10,395 nt of DNA from Kocuria sp. (GTDB lineage Bacteria > Actinomycetota > Actinomycetes > Actinomycetales > Micrococcaceae). The notes under the pieces were generated by a model. That model ran no database searches. It saw nothing but the letters and a program-made list of their open reading frames with translations, and was not told where the DNA came from. The stretch covers positions 1 through 10,395 of the forward strand of contig JAKDJD010000064.1 in assembly GCA_030454085.1 (NCBI GenBank). The letters are read 5' to 3'. Made by a program: the position numbers and the translations under genes. This document shows, one piece after another, positions 1-6,207 of this stretch (position 1 is its first letter; the number at the start of each line of letters is the position of its first letter).

Positions 1-28
1 GAGTGGTGTTGTCTGCCTGTTGTGGGCG

Positions 29-55
29 GGTGGCACTGTTCCCCCACCTTTTTTT
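29..55 (+). terminator. weak terminator-like hairpin with T-run
   Basis: GGTGG (29-33) can pair with CCACC (44-48) across a 10-nt loop, and a run of seven T follows immediately (49-55), then GTTTAATA. The T-run is what makes it terminator-like on the plus strand; the stem is only 5 bp. It would serve a plus-strand gene lying left of the window, which cannot be seen. Confidence 0.35.
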
Positions 56-64
56 GTTTAATAT

Positions 65-139
65 CCGGGGCTGGTGCCCCGGCGCCCCGGGCCCCGGGGC
101 GGGTTCTGGTGTCGGGGTGGTGGGGTGATCACACACCAC
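65..139. repeat. cluster of three GC-rich inverted repeats
   Basis: Three hairpin-forming units lie in tandem. CCGGGGC (65-71) pairs with GCCCCGG (76-82) over a TGGT loop. Directly after it CGCCCCGG (83-90) pairs with CCGGGGCG (94-101) over a 3-nt loop. Further on GTGGTG (117-122) pairs with CACCAC (134-139) and encloses the 8-bp palindrome GTGATCAC (125-132). No coding function is apparent: the only open frame here, 71 codons, lacks recognisable domains. Together they could be a REP-like element, a transcript 3' structure, or simply GC-rich intergenic sequence. Confidence 0.5.
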
Positions 140-170
140 GCCGCTGTCCTGGCACGGTAGGCCACTATGT

Positions 171-212
171 AAAGCCCCGGTCCCTTGAAAGGGACCGGGG
201 CTTTGTTTGTTT
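171..212. terminator. strong rho-independent terminator, possibly bidirectional
   Basis: AAAGCCCCGGTCCC (171-184) is perfectly complementary to 191-204, a 14-bp stem with a 6-nt centre that can itself zip by two more A-T pairs. The plus strand continues CTTTGTTTGTTT, a good T-rich tail, so it best stops plus-strand transcription arriving from the left. Read on the minus strand it lies 35 bp past the otsAB stop codon and ends in a shorter CTTT tract, so it probably also ends otsAB. Confidence 0.85.
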
Positions 213-238
213 AACCGACAGATCCTTGGTCGGCTGAA

Positions 239-2698
239 TCAGCCGGTAACGTTCGCCTCATGCCAGTCTGCCTGAGCCGAATGCTTTCGGCGTAGGTGAG
301 CCAGGCGGGCCAGAGCATGGGACATCGCTTCGGGCCCTGTGACTCGGAGGCGCGCCACGGAATCCGCCCTTCCGACTTTGATCCCGAGGTCGTCCGGTCC
401 GAGGACGCTCAGAGCGTGTTCATCCGTGAGGTCGTCACCGGCAAAAATGGACACGTCCGCCTGGACGACATCCCGGACGGCCTTCATGGCGTCGCCCTTG
501 TTCACCTCGAGCACGGCGCATTCGACGACGTACTGGCCTGGGGACAACATGACTCCCGGAATCCGTTTGAGCGTCTGGACGGCGTCCGCTTCGGCAGCCT
601 GAGCAGCCTCGTCGTCGCCCATGGTTCTCGTATGGAAACCCACGCCGGCCGGTTTGTGCTCTATCTCCGAGCCAGGATGGCGCCGGACCAGGTCTTCTAC
701 GGCTTGGGTGGCTCGGTCGAGTGCCGCGCGTTGATCGTCGCTCAGCCGCAGGCCGGGTGACTCCTCGCCGGCGGCAGACAAATCGAACTCGGCGCCGTGC
801 GACCCTGCGAGCAGCATCTTGCGGTTGGGGTCGGCGACCTCGCGGAGAAAGTCCAGCGGGCGCCCTGAGATGAGCGCGACCGAGGTGTTCGGGAGTTCCG
901 CCAGGGAATCCAAGGCGTTTTCCGACAGCGGCAACGCACGTGCCTCCTCCGGGTCGGTCGTGAAGGGAGCCAATGTCCCGTCGAAGTCCATCGCAACCAG
1001 CAGGTTGTCCACACCTGCCGCGCGTTGGAGCTCTTCCTCCACGGCCGGGGTGGGGAACGGCCCGTGGCCACGATCCATGTGACCGACGGCGGGCAGCTCG
1101 TCCGTGGACGGTTCCGGTCCAAGATTGTCTTCTCGTGTCTTGGACAGGTCTTCCAAGAACCGGGTAGACCAGTCCTCGACGTCGTGCGCGAAGATCTGCT
1201 CCCTCATGCCCTTCATGCGATCCTGTTGTTCTTCGATCGTCATGTTCTTGGCGTACAGCAGGGCTTCTTTGAATCCGTCGATGTCGTGCGGGTTGATCTG
1301 TATCGCGTCCGGAAGCTGCTCGGCTGCGCCCGTGAACTCGGAGAGCACCAGGGCGCCGGTATGATCCAAGTGGCTCACCACGAACTCCTTCGCGACGAGG
1401 TTCATGCCGTCGCGCAGGGACGAGACCACCAAGACATCGCTGGCCAGATACAAAGCGATCATCTCTTCGAACGGGTAACCATGGTGCAGATACCTGATCG
1501 CTGTGTGGGACATCGTGTCGAACTGGCCGTTGAGTCTTCCGACCATGCCCTCGATCTGTTCTCGCAACTCTATATAGGAGGCGACTCGCTCCCGGGAGGG
1601 GCTCGCCACCTGGATCATCGCCGAGCTCTCCACGGTGAGATCCCCGTCATTCAGGAGTTCTCCATAGGCCTTCAATCGGTGGCGAATGCCCTTGGTGTAG
1701 TCCAACCGGTCCACGCCCAAATAGACGGTCTTCGGGTTGCCGAGCTCTTCCCGGATCTGACGGGCGCGCCTCTTGGTCGTGGCCAGGGACGCCATTTCCG
1801 TCACGGCCTCCACGTCGATCGAAATGGGGTACGACGCCGCCCGAGCAATCCATGTGGGAAGATCGCGATTGAGCCGTTCCTTGCGGGCCCGGCGTCTCGA
1901 CGTCACGTTCGGCATGGCATTGGTGTAGGCCCGGCGGAACCGTTCGTTCTCTTCGTCCTCATGCTGCTCCTGAGGCGTCTGCGTCACCTCGGCCCGTTCG
2001 CCGTCGAACTGGACGCCCAGGATCTGGTCGCAGCACCTCCGGAAATTCTGGGCATCTCCGGGACGCTGGAAGCCGAGAAGGTCCGCGCCCAGCAGGCCCG
2101 TGAGGACCTGCTTGCGCCACGGGAGCTGCGCGAAGATTTCCAACGGCGGGAACGGGATGTGATCGAAGAACCCGATGGTGAGGTCAGGGCGGAGATGCCG
2201 CAACATGGCCGGTACCAGTTGCAACTGGTAGTCCTGGACCCAGACCGTGGCATTGCGGGAGGCGTTTCGTGCCGCCGCTTCCGCGAACCGACGGTTCACG
2301 GCGCGGTACGTGTCCCACCACGTACGGTGGAACTCGGGAGGGGCGATGACGTCGTGGTACAGCGGCCAAATGGTCGCGTTGGAAAACCCCTCGTAGTAGC
2401 GGCGGACCTCGCCCTCTGAGAGCCCTACCGGCACGAGATGGAAGACATCATGGTCGAAGGGATCGAGCTCTTCGTCCGCGGCACCGTGCCAGCCGATCCA
2501 AGCGCCGGAATGACTCGACATGACGGGGGCGAGGGCGCTGACCAGGCCCCCTGGAGAGCGCCTCCAGGTGGACTCTCCGGTGTCGTCTACTGTTCGGTCC
2601 ACGGGCAGCCTGTTGGCTACGACGACGAAGTCGTAGTCGCCCACGGGGCCTTCTTCGGAAGCAACGCGATCCTGCGTCAGTTCTTCACTCGGATTCAT
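239..2698 (-). CDS. otsAB: bifunctional trehalose-6-phosphate synthase / trehalose-6-phosphate phosphatase (OtsA-OtsB fusion)
   Basis: A cytoplasmic enzyme expected to join a nucleotide-sugar glucose to glucose-6-phosphate and then dephosphorylate the product, giving trehalose. The N-terminal GT20 synthase half (about residues 22-525 of 819) shows ANRLP near 28, PGGLVSAL near 49-56, WVQDYQL near 153, FFDHIPFPP near 177, VDRLDYTKGI near 329 with the Arg and Lys that bind substrate phosphates in E. coli OtsA, and RDGMNLVAKEF near 429. The C-terminal HAD phosphatase half (about 560-805) shows DFDGT (571-575, nucleophile), SGRP (611-614) and GDDLTDEH (from 754, Mg-binding acidic residues). Both active sites look intact. 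A TTG further upstream (2713) keeps the frame open, but the ATG at 2698 has AAGGGAG five bases before it and is preferred. The gene is divergent from the DsbA-like gene and ends at the strong hairpin at 171-204. Confidence 0.95.
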   Translation of the reverse strand: MNPSEELTQDRVASEEGPVGDYDFVVVANRLPVDRTVDDTGESTWRRSPGGLVSALAPVMSSHSGAWIGWHGAADEELDPFDHDVFHLVPVGLSEGEVRRYYEGFSNATIWPLYHDVIAPPEFHRTWWDTYRAVNRRFAEAAARNASRNATVWVQDYQLQLVPAMLRHLRPDLTIGFFDHIPFPPLEIFAQLPWRKQVLTGLLGADLLGFQRPGDAQNFRRCCDQILGVQFDGERAEVTQTPQEQHEDEENERFRRAYTNAMPNVTSRRRARKERLNRDLPTWIARAASYPISIDVEAVTEMASLATTKRRARQIREELGNPKTVYLGVDRLDYTKGIRHRLKAYGELLNDGDLTVESSAMIQVASPSRERVASYIELREQIEGMVGRLNGQFDTMSHTAIRYLHHGYPFEEMIALYLASDVLVVSSLRDGMNLVAKEFVVSHLDHTGALVLSEFTGAAEQLPDAIQINPHDIDGFKEALLYAKNMTIEEQQDRMKGMREQIFAHDVEDWSTRFLEDLSKTREDNLGPEPSTDELPAVGHMDRGHGPFPTPAVEEELQRAAGVDNLLVAMDFDGTLAPFTTDPEEARALPLSENALDSLAELPNTSVALISGRPLDFLREVADPNRKMLLAGSHGAEFDLSAAGEESPGLRLSDDQRAALDRATQAVEDLVRRHPGSEIEHKPAGVGFHTRTMGDDEAAQAAEADAVQTLKRIPGVMLSPGQYVVECAVLEVNKGDAMKAVRDVVQADVSIFAGDDLTDEHALSVLGPDDLGIKVGRADSVARLRVTGPEAMSHALARLAHLRRKHSAQADWHEANVTG

Positions 2699-2703
2699 GG
2701 TTT

Positions 2704-2710
2704 CTCCCTT
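2704..2710 (-). promoter_or_regulatory. ribosome binding site deciding the otsAB start
   Basis: Minus-strand AAGGGAG with a 5-nt spacer to the ATG at 2698. The in-frame TTG at 2713 lies upstream of this Shine-Dalgarno, so it is unlikely to be used. Confidence 0.7.
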
Positions 2711-2726
2711 CAACCAACCTGTACCA

Positions 2727-2732
2727 AGCCTA
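2727..2732 (-). promoter_or_regulatory. putative -10 box of otsAB
   Basis: Minus-strand TAGGCT fits the TAnnnT pattern and is identical to the -10 candidates of three other genes in the window. It would place the transcript start near 2720, leaving a leader of about 22 nt that contains the Shine-Dalgarno. No convincing -35 is seen 17-18 bp upstream. Confidence 0.45.
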
Positions 2733-2776
2733 TCCGCAGTTGGTGGGAGAGGAAGGAGCGTTCTCCGAGTAATTTG

Positions 2777-2808
2777 TTGACCGGCTATTCAGCAAATTCG
2801 GCTAGGCT
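2777..2808 (+). promoter_or_regulatory. putative promoter of the DsbA-like gene
   Basis: TTGACC (2777-2782) as -35 and TAGGCT (2803-2808) as -10 are separated by 20 bp, longer than the ideal 17, so the -10 may act with a different or no -35. The direct repeats GGCTATTC at 2783-2790 and 2805-2812 bracket the spacer and -10. Confidence 0.45.
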
Positions 2809-2852
2809 ATTCGCGACTGTAAGTACCGTCCAACTCGAACAGGGAGCATATC

Positions 2853-3746
2853 GTGGCATCTTCCACTTCGCCGCGCAGCAGCGAGGCGAGAGAAAAGGCG
2901 CGCCAGATCGCCGCAAAGCAGAGCAAAGGGGCCGGAAAGAAGTCCCGTCTGTGGTGGCAGATCGGCGTAGTCGTCGTGCTGGTGCTCATCATCGGCATCA
3001 TTGCTGCGGTCTACACGCACAACAAGAAGAGCGAGATCCCGGATGCCGGTCCGGTGCCCGCCAGCGCAAACCAGTACGGCGGAATCGTGCTGACGAAGGA
3101 CGGTATCAAGAAGGACACCTCGGACGTCGACAAGAGGGACGTCAACGACATCAAGAAGTCCTCCGAGTCCGCTCCGCCAGACGACGAGTCCAACGGCAAG
3201 GAGACCACCCTGCCCCTGGGCATGACCACTTCCGAGGACGCCAAGAAGAACGGTGAACCGGCGAAGGTGACCACGTTCCAGGATTACAACTGCGTCCACT
3301 GCGCAGAGTTCGAAAAGGCCAACGGGGACGAGATCAAGGAGAAGGTCCTCAACGGAGATATCACCCTGGAAATCCGCAACCTGAACTTCCTGGACCAGGA
3401 GACGAGCACGGAGTACTCCTCGCGTGCCGCGGCGGCCGCCTACTCCGTGGCCGACCAGGTCTCGCCCGAGAAATTCCTCGACTGGCAGCAGGAGATGTTC
3501 TCCCACCAGGGCCAGGGAGGAATGAGCAACAAGGAGATCGCCAAGATCGCGGACAAGTACGGTGCCGACATCAAGGACGACCTGGACAACAACAAGTACA
3601 GGCCCATGGTCAACGTCTTGGTTGCCGAATCGAAGAAGAACGACGTGCAAGGCACTCCGACCACTTATGTGGACGGCAGAAAGTTCACGGGGCAGAGCTT
3701 CCCCGACTTCCTCGATGGCATCATCAAGGACAAATCGGGTCAGTGA
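2853..3746 (+). CDS. membrane-anchored DsbA/thioredoxin-like disulfide oxidoreductase
   Basis: A 297-residue protein probably acting outside the membrane on thiols of exported proteins. It starts at GTG with AGGGAG (2841-2846) six bases before. Residues 1-34 are basic and Ala/Ser-rich; about 35-54 form one hydrophobic helix (VVVVLVLIIGIIAAV), a signal anchor with the N-terminus inside. Residues 56-135 are a hydrophilic, Lys/Asp-rich linker, and the thioredoxin fold follows (about 136-295) with a CVHC active site at 147-150 preceded by TFQDYN, and a cis-Pro candidate in GTPT (267-270). This is the layout of actinobacterial DsbA-family (Thioredoxin_4, DSBA-like) proteins. The precise role, oxidase, reductase or isomerase, cannot be read from sequence, and no VKOR/DsbB-like partner is in the window. 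It is divergent from otsAB, with a 154-bp gap. Confidence 0.9.
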   Translation: MASSTSPRSSEAREKARQIAAKQSKGAGKKSRLWWQIGVVVVLVLIIGIIAAVYTHNKKSEIPDAGPVPASANQYGGIVLTKDGIKKDTSDVDKRDVNDIKKSSESAPPDDESNGKETTLPLGMTTSEDAKKNGEPAKVTTFQDYNCVHCAEFEKANGDEIKEKVLNGDITLEIRNLNFLDQETSTEYSSRAAAAAYSVADQVSPEKFLDWQQEMFSHQGQGGMSNKEIAKIADKYGADIKDDLDNNKYRPMVNVLVAESKKNDVQGTPTTYVDGRKFTGQSFPDFLDGIIKDKSGQ

Positions 3747-3819
3747 TCCAAGCCTGCGGTGCTGCATGTGGGGCACGATGCCGGTCACGGAGTCGTGTCT
3801 CACACGCGGCCTGGCGGGT

Positions 3820-3848
3820 TTGGGATAGTCCTGGGCGCCAGGTAATCT
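3820..3848 (+). promoter_or_regulatory. promoter of tRNA-Thr
   Basis: TTGGGA (3820-3825), a 17-bp spacer and TAATCT (3843-3848) make a good sigma-70-like promoter, predicting a start near 3855, some 14 bases before the mature tRNA. An inverted repeat, CCTGGCG (3810-3816) with CGCCAGG (3836-3842), flanks the -35 and fills the spacer up to the -10. Confidence 0.55.
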
Positions 3849-3868
3849 GATCAAGCGCCTCGGCGCCT

Positions 3869-3945
3869 GCCTCCTTAGCTCAGATGGCCAGAGCATCTGT
3901 CTTGTAAACAGAGGGTCGCCGGTTCGAATCCGGCAGGGGGCTCCA
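3869..3945 (+). tRNA. tRNA-Thr, anticodon UGU, CCA encoded
   Basis: A full cloverleaf can be folded by hand. Acceptor GCCTCCT (3869-3875) pairs with AGGGGGC (3935-3941), including one G-U. T8-A9 and the D arm GCTC..GAGC (3878-3894) follow. Anticodon stem TCTGT/ACAGA (3896-3900/3908-3912) encloses loop CTTGTAA with anticodon TGT at 3903-3905. A 5-nt variable loop precedes T stem GCCGG/CCGGC with loop TTCGAAT. The discriminator is T3942 and CCA is genomically encoded (3943-3945). The gene is transcribed alone from its own promoter and followed by a terminator. tRNA 3' ends are common integration sites, but no integrase and no second copy of the 3' end is seen here. Confidence 0.97.
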
Positions 3946-3951
3946 TGTTCA

Positions 3952-3987
3952 AAGGGCCACGAACGGCATCAACCGTTCGTGGCCCTT
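3952..3987 (+). terminator. terminator of tRNA-Thr
   Basis: AAGGGCCACGAACGG (3952-3966) is perfectly complementary to 3973-3987, a 15-bp stem with a 6-nt loop (CATCAA), starting 7 bases after the CCA. The tail is CGTGTTTC, a weak U-tract, but the stem is strong and the position right behind the tRNA supports the call. Confidence 0.85.
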
Positions 3988-4075
3988 CGTGTTTCATGGG
4001 GTTCCGCGGCGTCGCGGGCCGGCGTGGGATTAAGCGTGTGGCTTGACCTGGTGGCAGGGGGATTCTCCGCCTTCC

Positions 4076-4081
4076 TAGACT
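4076..4081 (+). promoter_or_regulatory. possible -10 box of the SDR gene
   Basis: TAGACT fits TAnnnT and would start the transcript near 4088, about 39 bases before the ATG. The TTGACC at 4043-4048 is 27 bp away, too far to be its -35, so an alternative sigma factor or another promoter is possible. Confidence 0.3.
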
Positions 4082-4126
4082 GGTGCCGAAGCGTACTTCC
4101 GTTGGACACCCTCTAGAGGAGACACC

Positions 4127-5050
4127 ATGACTCAGAAGAATACGCAGAACGATGTCGGCGTCGATCAGCTGACTTTTCAGAATCCCGTACACCGCTTCCC
4201 CTCGATCGAGCCCCCTCAGCAGCATCAGCCGGAGCCCGGCCTGGACGAACAGCTCGCCCCCAAGGCCGATAGGGGGGAGACCAGTTACCGGGGGACGGGG
4301 CGTTTGGAAGGGCGCAAGGCCCTGATCACTGGCGCCGACTCCGGAATCGGGGCCGCGGTGACCATCGCTTTCGCGAGGGAAGGTGCCGAGGTCGCCCTCA
4401 ACTACCTTCCGGCCGAGGAAAAAGACGCCCAGTACCTCAAGAACCTCCTGGAAAACGAAGGGCACACGGTGCACCTTCTCCCGGGCGACCTGTCCGATCG
4501 GGAATTCTGCCGGAGCGTGGTCGACCGAGCCCATGAAGCCATGAACGGGCTCGACACGCTCGTCAACAACGCCGGAAAACAGGTAGTGACCGACGGGCTG
4601 CAGGGGCTCAGTGATGAAGAGCTGGAAGCCACGTTCGACGTCAATATTCTGGCCATCTTCCGAGTCACCCGGCAGGCCCTGAACTACCTTCCGGCTGGCT
4701 CCTCGATCGTCAACTCGACGTCGATCCAGGCCTACGACCCGTCGCCGCACATCATGCACTACGCCTCGACCAAAGCGGCCATCAACAACTTCTCCAAGGG
4801 GCTCAGCCAGGAACTGGCCCCGAAGGGAATCCGTGTCAACGCGGTGGCCCCAGGGCCGATTTGGACGCCACTGCAGGTCAGCGATGGACAGCCAAAGGAA
4901 GCCCTTCCCCAGTTCGGCAAGAACACCCCGATCGGACGCGCGGGTCAGCCCACCGAATTGGCCCCCGCATACGTCTTCCTGGCGTCATCCGAATCCAGCT
5001 ATGTGATCGGCGAGACCCTCAACGTGACGGGCGGACAGGTCTCGCCGTAA
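4127..5050 (+). CDS. SDR-family NAD(P)-dependent oxidoreductase, YghA-like extended N-terminus
   Basis: A cytoplasmic short-chain dehydrogenase/reductase of 307 residues. ATG follows AGAGGAG (4115-4121) by five bases. After a Pro/Gln-rich leader of about 55 residues (QNPVHRFPSIEPPQQ...), the Rossmann domain shows the cofactor-binding TGADSGIG (68-75), NNAG (147-150), and the catalytic Ser (about 199), YASTK (Tyr212, Lys216), then PGPIWTPL (242-249) and a C-terminal VIGETLNVTGGQ. The leader with PxQxQPxPG is typical of the group containing E. coli YghA and Bacillus general-stress dehydrogenases annotated as glucose/ribitol dehydrogenase homologues; the true substrate is unknown. These are often stress-induced, but no clear stress-sigma promoter is visible. 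Its 3' end overlaps the convergent transporter gene by 32 bp. Confidence 0.92.
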   Translation: MTQKNTQNDVGVDQLTFQNPVHRFPSIEPPQQHQPEPGLDEQLAPKADRGETSYRGTGRLEGRKALITGADSGIGAAVTIAFAREGAEVALNYLPAEEKDAQYLKNLLENEGHTVHLLPGDLSDREFCRSVVDRAHEAMNGLDTLVNNAGKQVVTDGLQGLSDEELEATFDVNILAIFRVTRQALNYLPAGSSIVNSTSIQAYDPSPHIMHYASTKAAINNFSKGLSQELAPKGIRVNAVAPGPIWTPLQVSDGQPKEALPQFGKNTPIGRAGQPTELAPAYVFLASSESSYVIGETLNVTGGQVSP

Positions 5051-6116
5051 CCAGAGCCCGGGTGAGGTTGGTGACCGACCCCGTGGCCGCGATGCACCAG
5101 TGCACCGCGAGGACGAGAAGCAGCGCGAGGGACAGAAGATCCCATCCCATCAGGTGGGTCCCGAGGCTGCAGGTTCCCACGGGGAAGGTCATGGCCCACC
5201 AGCCGGGGCTGAAGGGCATGCCGCGGAGAAACTGCCGGTACGTCGTCGCGGCCGCCCACGCAAAGACCGGGATTCCGATGCACAAGACGATCACGCCGTA
5301 TATGTGGGCGAAGTCCGACAGGACGGAGCCGGTTTCCGGTCTGACGAACGGGGCGGCGGCCATGGCCAACGACTGGGCGGCTGCCGTCGATTGCCCCACG
5401 ATGCCCAGAGGAATGAAGGACGACGCCGCGGCGGCTGGTGGCAGCCCCTCGTGTCTCCACGCATGCTCGTAGGCGACTCCGAATACCGCGACGCCCATGG
5501 CCAGGGCCACGAAAAAGCTTCCGACCGACAATAGTCCCGCGAGTATTGCCCCGTGCGGGGACGCGGCGTGCGCGACCAGTTGGGCCCCCGTCGTCGCCGT
5601 CACCATGGGTGCGACCATGGGCAATCCCCACGCGGGCAGGGGACGCTCATTGTGAATCTTCATGAGCTTGGCACCGAATCCCACCGCGCTGACCCAGCCG
5701 ATCGCGGTTCCTATGATCCACAGGACCCAATCCACCGACCAGGCGGTTGCCTCCAACTGGGGAATCCAGTGAGGGATGACGGCCGACGTCGCGGAACCCA
5801 CAGACAGGTACCCCATCGAGACCATGCCCCAGGCACTGATCTCGGAATGCCTGGACAACGAGTCCATGAGGACACGAGGTCGACGAATGCACCTCGCCAG
5901 AAAACCCACGCTGATCAGAACCAGCAGTGCCCAGGCGGTCAGGCACAGCACCACGTCCAGCACCGGGATTCCGTGGGCCCGAACAAGGGACGCCAGCAAT
6001 GACGTGCCCATCACGGAACCGAACCACGCGGGTCCCGCCGGGAACGCGGTGGGGCGTCGTATGCTCTCCGTATTCTCCCGCGGGTGCGTGTCGAAGTGTT
6101 GCGCTGAACGAAGCAT
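5019..6116 (-). CDS. TDT/SLAC1-TehA family membrane transporter (anion or C4-dicarboxylate type)
   Basis: A 365-residue integral membrane protein with about ten hydrophobic helices (roughly 26-45, 52-75, 95-115, 127-148, 164-184, 189-216, 230-256, 269-291, 304-320, 325-348). Two family hallmarks are visible: GPAWFGSVMGTSLLA (28-42) in the first helix and FSPGWWAMTFPVGTCSLGT (302-320) near the end; Phe311 in the WWxxxFP block is where I would place the pore-gating Phe known from TehA and SLAC1 (inference). Members export or channel tellurite-related anions, chloride, nitrate, malate or sulfite; substrate cannot be assigned here. The ATG has no Shine-Dalgarno, and a TAGGCT lies exactly six bases before it, so the mRNA is probably leaderless. 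It is divergent from a LysR-type gene, its likely regulator. The stop codon lies inside the 3' end of the SDR gene. Confidence 0.9.
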   Translation of the reverse strand: MLRSAQHFDTHPRENTESIRRPTAFPAGPAWFGSVMGTSLLASLVRAHGIPVLDVVLCLTAWALLVLISVGFLARCIRRPRVLMDSLSRHSEISAWGMVSMGYLSVGSATSAVIPHWIPQLEATAWSVDWVLWIIGTAIGWVSAVGFGAKLMKIHNERPLPAWGLPMVAPMVTATTGAQLVAHAASPHGAILAGLLSVGSFFVALAMGVAVFGVAYEHAWRHEGLPPAAAASSFIPLGIVGQSTAAAQSLAMAAAPFVRPETGSVLSDFAHIYGVIVLCIGIPVFAWAAATTYRQFLRGMPFSPGWWAMTFPVGTCSLGTHLMGWDLLSLALLLVLAVHWCIAATGSVTNLTRALVTARPVRPSR

Positions 6117-6122
6117 GGGTCG

Positions 6123-6128
6123 AGCCTA
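6123..6128 (-). promoter_or_regulatory. -10 box of the TDT transporter, leaderless arrangement
   Basis: Minus-strand TAGGCT, six bases (CGACCC), then ATG at 6116. A TAnnnT box ending 6-7 bases before the start codon, with no Shine-Dalgarno, is the known arrangement of leaderless mRNAs in actinobacteria. No -35 consensus is seen. Confidence 0.6.
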
Positions 6129-6143
6129 TGCCCGTCATTGCGC

Positions 6144-6183
6144 CTCGAGTAGGGGGTATTCAACTGTCGGCCCACAACTCGAG
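6144..6183. promoter_or_regulatory. inverted repeat, candidate LysR operator between divergent promoters
   Basis: CTCGAGT (6144-6150) and ACTCGAG (6177-6183) form a 7-bp inverted repeat with a 26-bp spacer. Its centre (about 6163.5) nearly coincides with the midpoint of the two -10 boxes (about 6162), and each arm lies in or near the -35 zone of one promoter. That is a plausible site for the neighbouring LysR protein, which would control both genes. CTCGAG also occurs several times in coding sequence here, so chance is possible. Confidence 0.4.
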
Positions 6184-6195
6184 CTTGTGACCCGC

Positions 6196-6201
6196 TAGGC
6201 T
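6196..6201 (+). promoter_or_regulatory. -10 box of the LysR gene, leaderless arrangement
   Basis: TAGGCT, six bases (TGGACC), then ATG at 6208. The box sequence and spacing are identical to those of the divergent transporter gene on the other strand. There is no Shine-Dalgarno before the ATG. Confidence 0.6.
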
Positions 6202-6207
6202 TGGACC

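Noticed and set aside
22..237. 71-codon plus-strand open frame at the left edge
   Set aside because: It runs through the hairpins and terminator stem, has low-complexity Gly/Pro/Arg content and no Shine-Dalgarno.
1025..2419. 464-codon plus-strand open frame inside otsAB
   Set aside because: It lies wholly antisense to a gene with clear catalytic motifs, has no recognisable domain and reads as Arg/Gly/His-rich composition typical of GC-rich reverse frames.
2699..2713. TTG 2713 as the otsAB start
   Set aside because: The strong AAGGGAG lies between this TTG and the ATG at 2698, so it can serve only the ATG.
2802..3896. 364-codon minus-strand open frame opposite the DsbA-like gene
   Set aside because: Antisense shadow running across the GTG start, the stop and the tRNA promoter; the plus strand has the TM helix and CVHC domain.
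3918..3945. tRNA-Thr 3' end as an attachment site for an integrated element
   Set aside because: No integrase, no repeat of the 3' end and no foreign gene content in the following 6 kb.
4043..4081. TTGACC...TAGACT as an SDR promoter
   Set aside because: The spacer would be 27 bp, far outside the working range; only the -10 is kept as a weak candidate.
3875..4759. 294-codon minus-strand open frame ending in PAGFEPATLCLQDRCS
   Set aside because: Its C-terminus is the reverse translation of the tRNA-Thr gene, a well-known false protein pattern, and the rest is antisense to the SDR gene.
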